The notes under the pieces: generated by a model
Told to the model about the DNA's origin: nothing
The model's input: only the letters and a program-made list of their open reading frames with translations
The model's database searches: none
Assembly: GCF_033473495.1 (NCBI RefSeq)
Contig: NC_088943.1
Location: 2,088,001-2,152,000 of the forward strand
Reading direction: 5' to 3'
Length of the DNA stretch: 64,000 bases
Origin: Cercospora beticola
Taxonomy: Eukaryota; Ascomycota; Dothideomycetes; Mycosphaerellales; Mycosphaerellaceae
Program-made: the position numbers and the translations under genes
Shown here: one piece after another, positions 11,733-23,584 of the stretch
Position numbering within the stretch: the first letter of the stretch is position 1
Layout of the letters: the number at the start of each line of letters is the position of its first letter

Positions 11733-14700
11733 CTTCTACTTAGGCTAGATAGTCTTCTATCTATATTCCTATATTTAAATCTATCTCTAAATTATAATTA
11801 CTTATTATATATAGTAAGCTACTTCTTCTATAGTATAACTCCTAGGCTTAGTTCTATATATTCTATAATATCTCTAATACTATAGAGTATATTTTTTATT
11901 AATTATCCTAAGGTCTAGAGTTTAATCTATAGTTAGAGTATAAATCTTTTGCCTTTCTCTATATAAGCTAGAGTTATCTTATAAACTCCTAAAACTATAG
12001 CCTATTCTTTAGTTTAGTTAGGCTATTAGTAACTATCTCTTTTATTAGAATATATTCTACTATAACCTTCCTCTACTACTAGAGATATCTAATATAGTTA
12101 TATATAATATTAATATATTTAGATCTCTTATAGGTATATATATCCTTAATAAGAGTTAAAGCTACCTAATTGTCTTCTATAATTTATACTAGCTTTAGTT
12201 CTCTTACTATATTAGGATATACTTTTATAGTTAGTTAGAATAGGTATTCTTCTACTAACTCTATATAGTCTATTTCCTTTAAGAGTACTACTAGGAACTA
12301 AGATTACTTTATATATATATTTATAGCTATATACTTAGCTTCTATTATTAATATTATAATAGACTTTTACTTTCTACTTATCTAAGAAACTAGAGCTCTA
12401 TAAAGGAAGAAGATACTCTTAAGAATTAAGACTCTATCTACTTTATCTATTATATAGTTAGAGTCTAAATATTCTATTAGGCTTCCTCTATTTCTTCTAA
12501 ATATTAGTCCTAAGTCTTAGAATAACTTTAGGTATTTTGCTAGTTTCTTTAGAGCTTATATATACCTCTTAGCTAGATCTAAGATATATAAGCTTAACCT
12601 TCTAAAAGAGAAAGTAATATCTAGTTTTATTATAACTATAAGCTATATCTAGATACTAGTTTAGCTTTAGTACTCTATTTTATTCTCTCTCTTATTATAT
12701 AAGCCTATTAGTTTTAGGCTATTATAACTATCTACTAGTAAGAGAGTTAGGTTAGCTATCTCCTTAGTTATTCCTAGCTTTATAAGGTTCTCCTAGATAA
12801 AGTATTCTTAATTAAGCTTTAAAGTTCTAGCTTATCTATCTCTTATTAACTTTATCCTAAGGATTTTCTCTAGTTCTTTAAGATCTTTAATCTTAAATAC
12901 TTTACCTAGCTATTCTTTAAACTAAAGTATATCTTCTAGCTTTAGTACTATAATTAGAATATTATCTATATAGGTTAGAATTAGAATATTCCTTTTCTAG
13001 TAAATAAGAAGGTATAGGTCTACTTCTAATTATATAAACCTAATCTATTTTAACTTTAAGATATAGAGTTTATTCTAGTCTCTTACTACTTACTTTAGTT
13101 TATATAAGCTTCTTAGGATTTATAGAACTATATTAGGTAGAATCTTAACTCCTAGTAGTAGAATTATAAAGATTTCTTCTTAAAGTTTACTCTTAGTAAA
13201 TATATTATTTATATCTACTTAGTAGAGTTCTAGATCCTTCTTATAAACTATAGCTATAAATACTCTTAAAGTATTATATCTAACTATTAGTATAAAGGTC
13301 TTTTAGAAATTAACTCTAAACTTCTAAAAGAAACTTCTTATAACTAGTCTTACTTTAAACTTCTTAATAGCTCTACTAATTAATCTCTTTATATTAAATA
13401 CCTACTTAGATATAATAAGGTTTACTCCTTTAGGTAGAATAACCTTTACCTAGGTATTATTACTTCTTAATATAGTTAGTTCCTTTTAGACTATATTTTT
13501 CTATATATATCTCTATTTAGAATCCTAAATTACCTCTTTATAGAACTTTAGAATAGGTACCTCTTATCTCTATATAGAGACTTAAGGAGCAATTACTATA
13601 AATATAGACTCCTAAACTTCTAATAGAGCTTCCTAAATCTACTTCTATTCTTAGCTTTAGACTTAGCTTAGAAATACCTTATAATACTTAGTACTAGGCT
13701 CCTCCTTCTATCTATATTCTCTCTATCTCTTCTAAAGTACTTATCTTATTACTATACTATAAGCTTTTAGCTCTAGGCCTAGTCCTTTATCTAAAATAGA
13801 TCTTCTTCTCTTTTAGCTATAAGTTTAGTCTTAGTTCCTTTTCTAATCTTTATTTCCTTATAGGTTCTACTATATAATATTTAATCCTTTTACTTTAGAA
13901 TATAGTCTTCTACTAGTACTAGAACTAGCTTATCTATTAACTTCCTAGCTTAGCTTAGGTAATTTAGTAGTTCTACTTTTCTTCTACTAGAGTTATAGTT
14001 CTCTAGAGTTTTCTTCTTCTAGATCTTCTATTCTCTAGTACTTCTCCTTATTCTTTAATAGAAGTAGTAACTATATAAAGAGTATTTAGCTAGGACCTAT
14101 AGGTTTAGTTACTATAGCTATAGATATAGTAGCTATAGAAGATATAACTACTATTAGCTTCTTTAGAAGTCTACTAACTAGGTTTCTAATAGATATACTA
14201 CTTACTTAATTAAGCTTAGGAATATTTAGCTCTATATCTCCTCCTTTCTTATACTTAAACTAAGTAGTAGTATTATAGGCTTTAATAGCCCTTATATTAG
14301 GCTCCTAGAAGAGCTATATTTTAGTAGTATTAGGAATATACCTAATAAATATAGTATCTTTACTTCTATTTATTAGTTTATCTAATCTTATCTCTACTAG
14401 CTAGAACTTAGAATCTATATAGACTACTACTTTATAACTCTAAGCTCTAAAGTATAATACTAAGAGTTAAATATCTAAAAAGGCTTCCTTAGGTAATACT
14501 TTAAATCTATTAATTTCTAGGCTATTAGAAAGAGAATTTCTAATAACTATATAAGCTACTAAGGCTTCTAGCTAGAATTTAATAGGTATATAGGTATCTT
14601 CTAGTATTGCTCTTATATAGTCTTTAGAGGTTTAGATTAACTTCTTAACTACTCTATTCTAGATAGAGTTATATACTTTAGTTATATAGAAGGAAATTCT

Positions 14701-17228
14701 ATATTCCTTCTCCTACTACTTTAGTATAGTAAGAAGCTCTCTTACTCTATTACTTCTTATAATCTAGAAGAGATTTCCTAATTATAGCTTAGCTTTTACT
14801 TTCTAGTCTCTAAGAATACTTAGTATATTTTCTTTAGACTTTATTAGGAAAGTCTATTTCTTTCTTAAGAAGTTATTAATAATCTTAAGCTACTATTTAT
14901 ATTCTAATCTTAAGATAGGTAAAGGACTATAGATATTAATAGAAACTAGAGATAACTTTTAGAGTTTTCTTTTAGTTTCTTTCTCTTTATATTTCTTTAT
15001 TTTTACTAAGAAATATACTCTATAAAGTTAGTATTCCTTTAGAATAGGAATCTAAGCCTTTAAGTTAGATACTTTATATAGGTTTCTAAGAAGACTCTCT
15101 CTAAAATATATAAGTCTCCTATACTAAAGCTTCTACTATTCTTAGGTCTTTTCTTAGGCTTTAAAAGTATAGGCTTTATTCTCTTATTTTTAATTAAAGT
15201 ATAATATTATAAGCTCCTATAATATATTATTAATCTCTTTAATAAATAGTACTCCTTCTAATAGTTTTATCTAGATAACTAGTTTCCTAGATAATAAAAT
15301 AAGTATAAATTTTAGTAGTTAAATACTATACTACTAGCTAAATTAGCTCTAAGAAACAAGATTTACTCCTAGACTAGGTATAAAGAGAATATTCTTAAGA
15401 ATAATCTATTTTCCTCTTTTCCTACCTATTACTATATTCCCTATATATATAGCTATTAGATAGCTACTCCTAACCTTAATTTACTTTTTCCTCTAAAGAG
15501 GTTTTAGTTCTCTAAAAAGTAATTCTTAGTTAGTTATATATAATAAAGTATAGGAGTTAAGTAGCTATTTTAATAGTATATACTTACCTTTTACTTCTAT
15601 AGTTAAGTATATAACTTTATTAATATTATTATCCTCTAATAGAAATTAAGATACTTTAGATACTATAAAAGACTCTATATTTTCTTAAGTAGTATATACC
15701 TTCTTAGAAAACTTCCTTAAAGTTTATTTCTTCTTAAAAAATTAAACTTTTAAGTTAAGTTTCTTTACTATTTCTTTTAATACTTCTCTATCTAATAAAA
15801 ATCTCCTTCTAAATATACTCTTTCTAAGTAGTATTCTTCTCTTCTCTACTCTACTAGTCTATTTTAAGTTAATAGTTCTCTTAGCTTTATTAAAGTATAG
15901 ATACTTAGTAATACTTCTAAAATACTCCTTTTTATAGAAGTAGTATTTTAGCTTTATACTTTAGATCTCTCTACTTTTAGTAAATATTACTATTTCTTAT
16001 AACTAGTATCTATACTATATTAACTCCTCTACTTTAAGAAGTTAGAGAATTTCTTTAGAGTCTAAGTTCTTCTAAGCTTAGATAGTCTACTTTATACTTT
16101 TATACTTAGCTAGAAGTATAAAGAGTAGATACTTAATTTTTATATTAGGAGTCTTATAGTATAACTCTCTCTAGTTAATCTCTATAATCCTCCTTCTAAA
16201 ATTACTAAAGTAGACCTATAATTTCCTAATTATATCCTCTAAATCTATTTTAAAGGTTATAAATTCTTAGATAATAGCTATTATATATACCTATTAGACT
16301 TTACTATATTTCCTATATAGCTTTATTTAGATATTATATACTTTTATCTTATCTATTACCTTATTTTAGTTATTTATATAAAAACTTTCTATTAGGATAT
16401 AGATTACTTTTATATTATCCTTCTACTATTTTAGGCTAAACTCTAAAAATATAGTACCTTTCCTTTTACTTAATAAAGCCTTAGATACTTTAGATTTAGC
16501 TAGAGTAGATACTAATAATCTCTTTAAGTTTAAAATTATCTAGAAGATTTCTTTTTCTCTAAGTATATTCTCCTATAGCTTAAACTATAGTCTCTAGTTC
16601 TCCTTTATTAGAATTAGTATTCTCCTTCTATCTAATTTACTTATTAAATCTATTTCTATAAAATTAAATAAATAAATCTAAACTCTAGAAATATAAGCTC
16701 TTTTAATCTAATTAGTAGCTTCTAGATTTCTACTTTCTCTAGTTACTAAGACTTTTCTCTCTTAGCTAAAGTATCTAAGAACTTTTCTCTTTTATAGAAG
16801 TTAGTTAGGTTCTTAGATAGAGAACCTCTAAAAGATCTACTTTCTTAGAAAAGTACTACTAGCTAGTTCTAAAGTATTAGTAGTACTTAGTACTTAGGCC
16901 TAGTCTTATCTACTTAGATACTAGAATCTAAAGCTAATTCTTTTCTTTTTATACTTCTTTAGTATACTTCTTTTTTAAAGTAGAGTATACTTTATTAGGC
17001 TTTTCTCTATCTTACCTACTCTTTAGAGACTTCTAGCTTATAACTAGGATCTTCTAAAGCTTTAAAGTAGTATAGATAGGATATACTTTTAGTCTCTCTT
17101 ATACTCTTTTCCTACTTCTCTATCTAGTTAATACTATAGGTCCTATAAGAGATAATATATATTACTTTAAAGATAAGAAGGCTAACTCTTTCTACTTAGA
17201 GCCTCTCTATAAACCCGGGCTTATAACC

Positions 17229-17458
17229 TATTAAATTATATTCTTATAGATACTCGTCGGATAGATATAATATAGTAGAAGTAGAGGCGATAAATAGGAA
17301 CTAACCGAGTTAATTATATTAGTTAGTTATAGGTTATATCTTACTCCTAAGATAGGTATTAGCTAGGTTATATAACCTAGTATTATATAACCTATATTAC
17401 CTAACTCTAATCTCTAAAGTATTTCTTAGAATATCTAACTAGACTATACTTTCTAATA
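17229..17458 (-). repeat. Copia-2 5' LTR
   Basis: 230 bp. It shares the diagnostic variants gcgataa and aaccgag with the LTR at 30,458-30,689. TSD ctact lies at 17,459-17,463. Just inside (left of 17,229) is the primer-binding site; on the minus strand it reads aggttataagcccggg. Confidence 0.85.
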
Positions 17459-17462
17459 CTAC

Positions 17463-18967
17463 TAGCTATATAGAGAGCTAAATCCTATCTATACTATCGT
17501 AGTACTAGACTATATAGTTATAGCTAACTAGGTCTTCGGCTTTCTACTAGTAGACGGCTTTAATAGCTTCCTTACTAAGACCTATAAATTCTCGAAAAGA
17601 GTTATTTTTATAAAAGTAAAAGAAGACTAGTCTATAGCCGAATATAGTACCGCCTAGCTATATAGCTATATCGTTTACGAGAGATCTCTACTAGTAGTAA
17701 TAATTAGCGACTATAATTAGAGATAGCTATCTAACTTTATAAAGTCTATCTTTTAAAAACTAGATACTAGATTCCTAGCTATAACTATCTATTACTTTTA
17801 GATAGATAGTTAAAGTAAAAGGACGAACTAGACTATAGAAATCGTATTATAGTATTTTATTACGTCCTTCCTAGTAGCTAATTAGATAGAGGCCCTTCTA
17901 TATATTTAAGCCGAGCTTAATAATTCCTATAATATCTTTTCTAGCGAAATCCTAAATATAATTATTTAGAGTTTTAAGAATAACTTAGACGCGCTCCTAC
18001 CTTTAGCTAAATTATCTACGGCCGACTATATCGCTATCTACTAGGAGGTATACGACTAAGCTACCGACTCTCTTATATAAGTAGTAGTAGTAATAAAAGA
18101 CTAGTATAATATAGTATACTACTCTATCCGATTCGTACTAGAATAGTAAGTTCTTCTTTACTTATATAGAGAGTATAAGATTCTAGGATAGCGTAACTAT
18201 AAGTACTATTACTAGCAAGCTAGCCCTTTCCTAGTAGATCGTACTATAGAATAACTCGTATATAGACTTATTCTCTCTCTAGTAATAAAGATCTATCTAG
18301 TCGTTTCGGTAGTCTAGTTAGAGCTATACTTATAAGGTAATAACTCTTACGACTACGATCTACTAGAACTAGGTCTAGTATAGATAGCTAACTATAATAA
18401 TAATAATATACTTTTCTTTAAGATCGAGAGACTTCTCGATTATAGGACGTTCTATAGCTAGCTATAGTACTTAGTAAAATAGAAAGACTATAACTATAGC
18501 TATAATATCTAGTACGATATCGACGACCTCTAAAATACTATAGATTTAATAGCGAATTACGACCGAGACTATCCTTTACTTTACTAGTAGGAACTATAAT
18601 ATAGTAACTATTAGCGCTAGTAGAAGGCCTAGCCTTTTTTAGGCCGCTATACTATATTACCTTTATATTTACTATTACTACGACCTCTACGTCCCGACTC
18701 GAGAGTAGATAGGAATACTACGCGCTAGATATATACTAAGCGTAGACTATACTAGTAACGTTACGCTTTACTTTTACGTTTATATCTATATTTATACTAG
18801 CGTATTTTATAGTTAATAGTAACTAGCTACTAGAAATTTCTATTATATAATAGTAGTAAACTTAGCTACTAGTATCTCTACTATATCTTCTACTAGATAC
18901 GTCTAATACCTATTAGTAAAGCTATATTCTTAACTCCGATAGTATACCTATATCTACCTATATATTA
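17463..18967 (+). pseudogene. Gypsy Pol C-terminus: integrase catalytic core and chromodomain (RIP-dead)
   Basis: The forward frame starting at 17,463, read through TAG/TAA, gives the retroviral integrase core: a VLDY motif for the first Asp near 17,500, IISDYN for the second Asp at 17,698-17,715, and the SxRTNxTIE motif carrying the Glu further on. At 18,411-18,590 lies a chromodomain (FKIERLLDYRTF at its start, YLVK-KDYNYS in its middle and YDIDDL near its end, where Trp codons have become TAG). A proline/arginine-rich tail runs to a stop near 18,967. Chromodomains target Ty3/Gypsy chromoviruses to heterochromatin in the established model. Confidence 0.8.
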
Positions 18968-21900
18968 AGCGATACTATTTTTGCTCTAACTCTATCTCCG
19001 GAAGTCTACGCCGTACGTATTCGCTAGCTCTATAGAGTACGACTCGACGTAGCTACTACTATACGACTACCTCTACTATATAATAAATACTATAACTATC
19101 TCGTCCGCTATATAGCTAGTAATATAGCTTCTTCGGTAACGAATAGCGACTAGCTCGACCGGCTCGGCCTACTATATAAAAAGATATATAAGAAGTTTAA
19201 TAAGAGCTAGACTATTCTAGTTAATATTCGCGACTTTAAGCGAATAGCTCTAGTTACTAAGCCGTTCGAAATATAGATACTAGTTTTAGAGAATAGAATT
19301 ATTTCTACGTCCGCGATATTACTAAAGAATATAATACTCTCTAATATAGCTAAGCCGACTATAGAGTAGAAGAAGGAAGACGTCTACTATCTATTTACTC
19401 TTTCGATACTAATACTAAATCTATTCCTTTATACTATTCTAACTTCGGACGACTTCTATAGCGAATATATTAAATAAATAGGCCGCGAGAAGGGCAACTA
19501 TATAATAGAAATAGAAGGCGCTCCTACTATTATAGCTATAATAGTCGCTAAGGATTTTACTCTCCTATTCTTCTAGCGAAACTCTATTAAATTCCTTACT
19601 AAGTTCGACGGCCTTCTACTACTAGACGTAGCGAATACTCCGGTCCCGATAGTACTACTATAAGGTAGGTACTATATCGTCCTAGTTACTATATAGTAGA
19701 AGCGTAATATAATAATATATAGCCTAATTATAGTACTTATATCTATCTAGGCCTCTCCTCTAACTAATATAAATCTTTAGTTTACTTTTAAGAACGGCTA
19801 TCCTCTAATAGTCGGCGCGACTTAGACGCTACTAATCGATATAACTACCGACGCCTAGCTATTACTCTCTACCTAGTCTATAGTTATAGATTTCCTCGAC
19901 TATAGAGCTAACGCTATATTTATAACGAGAGTATACGCCTATTTATATAACTACTACCTACTAATTAGCCTCTCTACTATATAGGAGATTTAACTACTAG
20001 TCGAGACCTACTATACCTACGCTACTATCTTCTACTATAATCCGTAGCTTATACTATAGTTCTTATTCTAAATAAAACTAGGAGTATAATAGACGCCTTA
20101 CCTTCTATACGATATACTAATCTATAGCTTTAATTTTATACTCGAAACTATCTATCGCTTACTAGCCGTTATTCTATATTATCCTAGCTAGAGCTATAAT
20201 CGTATTTCTCTACTAGTAGTATATAAATAGATCGTAGTAGTCGCTCTAAACAAGGCAGACGATACCTCTATAAATAAGCTACTCTAGTTAAAACGCGGCT
20301 ATCTACTAGGTTACTATAAGGTCTATATTAAGTCTACCGATATAAGAGCCTTTTAGGTTACTACTAAGACCGCTTACTATAAGACCTATATTATAGAAAG
20401 GATAAGATAGAATATCGTCGGCTAATATAATATTATTAAGCTAGCTATCCTATTTATACTTATACCGCTCCTATTTAACCTATACTACTACTTCTACTTT
20501 ATATAGATAGTAATTTCTTTAATATTCGAAATAGGTAGGAAATATAGTTATAATAGACTACTCGACTAGAACGTTAGCGTTACTAGTAAATAGAGCGATA
20601 ATAAGCTCGGGAAGATATAAACCGAATAGATAGCTATAGAACCTAGATAAGAATCTCTACTAGTCGGTAGTAGTAGTCGGCCTAGGACGCTACTTACCGA
20701 GAGTAGATAAGATACCTAAGAAGAAGTATCTATACTCTATATATTCTCCTTTAAGCTCTAAGCTTAACTAATTACTTTAGCCTAGTTCGACGCCTATATC
20801 TCCTCTAGCTTATTTAGTATAAATAAAGATATACGTACTAATCGAGACCTATTATAGTATATAGCCTATATACTTATAGATCTTATAAGAGCTAGGTAAG
20901 CTAGCTACTCCGCCGGCGATATTAACTATAACTAGGCGGCCGTCTATATAGCCGATATCCTTAATACTTTCTATAGAGAAGCTTTAAGTAATATAGCTTA
21001 TACCTTTATTCTAGCCTCGCTCGAAAGAGACTACGACTACTTATATCTCTTAATACTAGGATACTTCCTCTAATTCGTAGAACGAGATACTATTTATTAT
21101 AATACTACTAATAAGAACTAGTTTCTTATATAGAATTAGGCCGCCTAGAAGCGCTACTTCTAGTAGGCTAAGGTAGCTAAGAAGCCTAACTAGAACGTAC
21201 TAACTACCTACTCGGCTATAGAGGAGAATACGTTTATCGACCTTATTCGACTCTAGTATAAGAATTTTGTCTATAGATCTTCTAACTACTAGGTAGAAGT
21301 AAATAGCGTAGTCTTTTATATACTACGCCTAACCTAGACTATAATAAATACTAACGCGAGCGGTATCTACGAGCTAATAAGACTTAACTACTATATATAG
21401 TAATATAGCTAGAACGTAGGAAAATTTTATAGAATAGGTTTTAGTAACTATAGCGCGCCTACTAACGTCTAGCCTATTATAAATAGTATTATCCGATCTA
21501 TTACTATATAGCTTCTACTAGTCCGTAATAGGGACGAACTAGAAGGCCTATAGCTTTTACTCTTATATAACTACTTCTATAATAGTAGTAATAAGGTCTA
21601 TCTTATTAATAATAGCTACTACTATTATATCGAATTCGCGAGCTATAGCTCTAACTCTACTAACTATACTATTATTAAGGACTTAGACGACTAACCTATA
21701 TATATAGTTCTCCTCGATTCTATAAGTCTATTCGTATTTAGAAGAGATACGTATAGGCTAGATATAGAAGACTAGAACGTCCTATCTAAAGTCGAGTATA
21801 ATAAGAATAGTATTATATATAGTAATATTAGTAGTTAGAACGAGTCTAACGAAGAGAGTAGTACTAGCGTCTCTACTCGCGTACTATATCTAGCTCTATA

Positions 21901-23407
21901 GCCGGCTACTATAGTACTTACTAGTAACGACGTAGTTTTCGATATATATTAGTATAATACTATAGAGTACTCCGATCTCGACTACTAGAAAGCCTTCGAC
22001 TAGGAGTACTCGAATATACTAGTTAATATCCTTAAGATCTTACTATTCGATACTTAGAGTTTTATATATATAGATACGCTACTACCGGCTAGTTTCTAAC
22101 TAGAAGACGTCTATTTTAGACGATTATATAAGCTAAAGGACGCTAGCTATATCTTATTCGAGACTCTCTATAAGCTCTACCTAGTAGTTTTCGATTTAAA
22201 GAATAGTATTCTAGATATACGTAAGCCTTATAGCCGTCTATATATTATCTAGGAAAGTAATAGCAAGCGCTATAGTCTAGAATACGGACGCTATATTCTC
22301 TATAGCGAGATAGCTTATAAGAAGATATACTATATAAAAGGTAATAAATACTACTTTCTCGATAGTACGAACTATATATAGTACGAAGCTAACTATATAA
22401 GTAATTAGATCGATCCTTCTAACTACGTTATAAACGAGAATAATATCCGCTAGCTAGTAGAGATTAATATCGTATCTATTCCGACTTTAGTACTAGAAGT
22501 ACTCTATAAGGAAGAGTAGACGCTAGCTCTAGTATACTTTCTTAAGATAGTCGCTCTACTATAAGCCGCGTTCTACTTTTATAACTCTCTAAAGAAGAGT
22601 TAGAAGCTACTCTATATAGTCGATAAGTTAAAATTTAAGTATACTATATCCTTATATCTAGACTATTTCTTTCTTTTCTTACGTTCTATTCGTAGCTACT
22701 ACTAGGCTCTTACTTAGGTATAGAAGGATAACTCTACGCTCTACTTATACCTATCCTTATATCTAATAAATAATACTACTAACGATAACTCTAATAGTAC
22801 TATTAACTCTCTACTAGCCTCGAAGATTAGAGAAGATTCGAAGAACGAGCTCTAACTTCTTATAGTAGCTCTAGCTAAGTCTCTTCGCTATAAGAAGAAG
22901 TCCGATAATCTTTAATAGGCTACCTCTAAGGCCTAACTAAAGAAGAGTAAGCCTACTACGACCGAGACGCTAAAGAGCTAGAGCTAGAGAACTACTAGAA
23001 AGTCGGTACTCTTAGCTTTCTTACTTAAGCTTAACTTCTTAGCTACTAAATCCTCTTTAGCTAAGTCTATAATAAAGACTAGCCTAACTTTAGCTAAGTC
23101 TATAATAAAGACTAGCCTAATAGATAGTTCTATAGAAACGCCTATCGAGAAGACTAAGCGCTACTCGAGCTACTTAGTAGAGGCTTAGGAAGAGACTACT
23201 ATAGCTACTCCTACCCGATCTATAAAACGTAAGGCTACCGAAGCCTTAAAGTAGGCTACTACTAAGAAGGAGTACTAGTTAGCCTAGAGATATTAAGATA
23301 TTAAGATAGCTAAGAGATATAAAGGGAGCTCGCGCTTTAAGACTAAGACGTACTCTTACGTATTTAGTACTAAGATATATACTATATCGAGAACGATACT
23401 TTTTTAA
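18962..23407 (+). pseudogene. unrecognised ~1,480-codon third ORF of the Gypsy element (RIP-dead)
   Basis: One forward frame (third frame relative to pol) stays readable from about 18,962 to a stop at 23,405-23,407, 18 bp before the 3' LTR. All in-frame stops I noted are TAG/TAA, as expected from RIP of CAG, CAA and TGG; none is TGA. An ATA at 18,962, the expected RIP product of ATG, is the likely start, just overlapping the end of pol. I do not recognise the product, and it has no RT, RNase H, protease or integrase motif. Visible features: a hydrophobic run near 20,432-20,530 (about codons 490-523), a 33-bp tandem duplication near 23,055-23,125, and a Lys/Ser/Thr-rich basic C-terminus from about 22,850. 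It could be an envelope-like, captured host or novel retroelement protein. Confidence 0.6.
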
Positions 23408-23410
23408 AAT

Positions 23411-23425
23411 AGAGAGAGAAGTAAT
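23411..23425 (+). other. polypurine tract of the Gypsy element
   Basis: A purine-rich agagagagaagtaat lies immediately before the 3' LTR, in the position used for plus-strand priming. Confidence 0.5.
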
Positions 23426-23579
23426 TATTATAGTATAACTATATAGCCGCTACTACTATACTAGCTATACTTAGTAGCCGGTACCTTAGCGGCTAGTACC
23501 TCCTTTAGATAGTAGTTAGTAGATAGATATAATAGATATATACTTCGCTACTTAAAGCTTATTTATTCTAGATATAGTA
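23426..23579 (+). repeat. Gypsy 3' LTR
   Basis: 154 bp, tattatag...tatagta (TG...CA after RIP), the same length as the 5' LTR at 37,403-37,556 and closely similar to it. It is followed by TSD gaggc (23,580-23,584), which corresponds with one change to gcttc (inverted gaagc) at 37,557-37,561. Confidence 0.8.
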
Positions 23580-23584
23580 GAGGC

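Larger units (their letters stand above)
11503..17458 (-). mobile_element. Ty1/Copia element, complete in length but chimeric (Copia-1 3' end plus Copia-2 5' end)
   Basis: It has 230-bp LTRs at 11,503-11,732 and 17,229-17,458, and a RIP-destroyed minus-strand Gag-Pol. The RT active site reads Y-I-D-N instead of Y-V-D-D at about 12,961-12,990. The flanking 5-bp sequences do not match each other (agtat left, ctact right). Each instead matches a distant flank: agtat with 46,103-46,107 and ctact with 30,690-30,694 (inverted). The two ends therefore belong to two different insertions joined by recombination somewhere between 11,733 and about 15,031. Confidence 0.85.
17459..23579 (+). mobile_element. 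Ty3/Gypsy chromovirus, 3' half (integrase core, chromodomain, ORF3, 3' LTR)
   Basis: It starts inside the integrase, exactly where the minus-strand 5' half stops at 30,690, and both breaks carry the same 5-bp TSD (ctact). It ends in a 154-bp LTR that is the same length as the one at 37,403-37,556. Rejoined, the element would be about 13.0 kb, unusually long for fungal Gypsy elements, because of about 4.4 kb of extra coding sequence between chromodomain and LTR. Confidence 0.85.

Noticed and set aside
18962..23407. ORF3 as a Helitron or Polinton gene
   Set aside because: No Rep/helicase, ATPase, protease or polB motif could be read, and the frame lies between a Gypsy chromodomain and that element's own polypurine tract and LTR.
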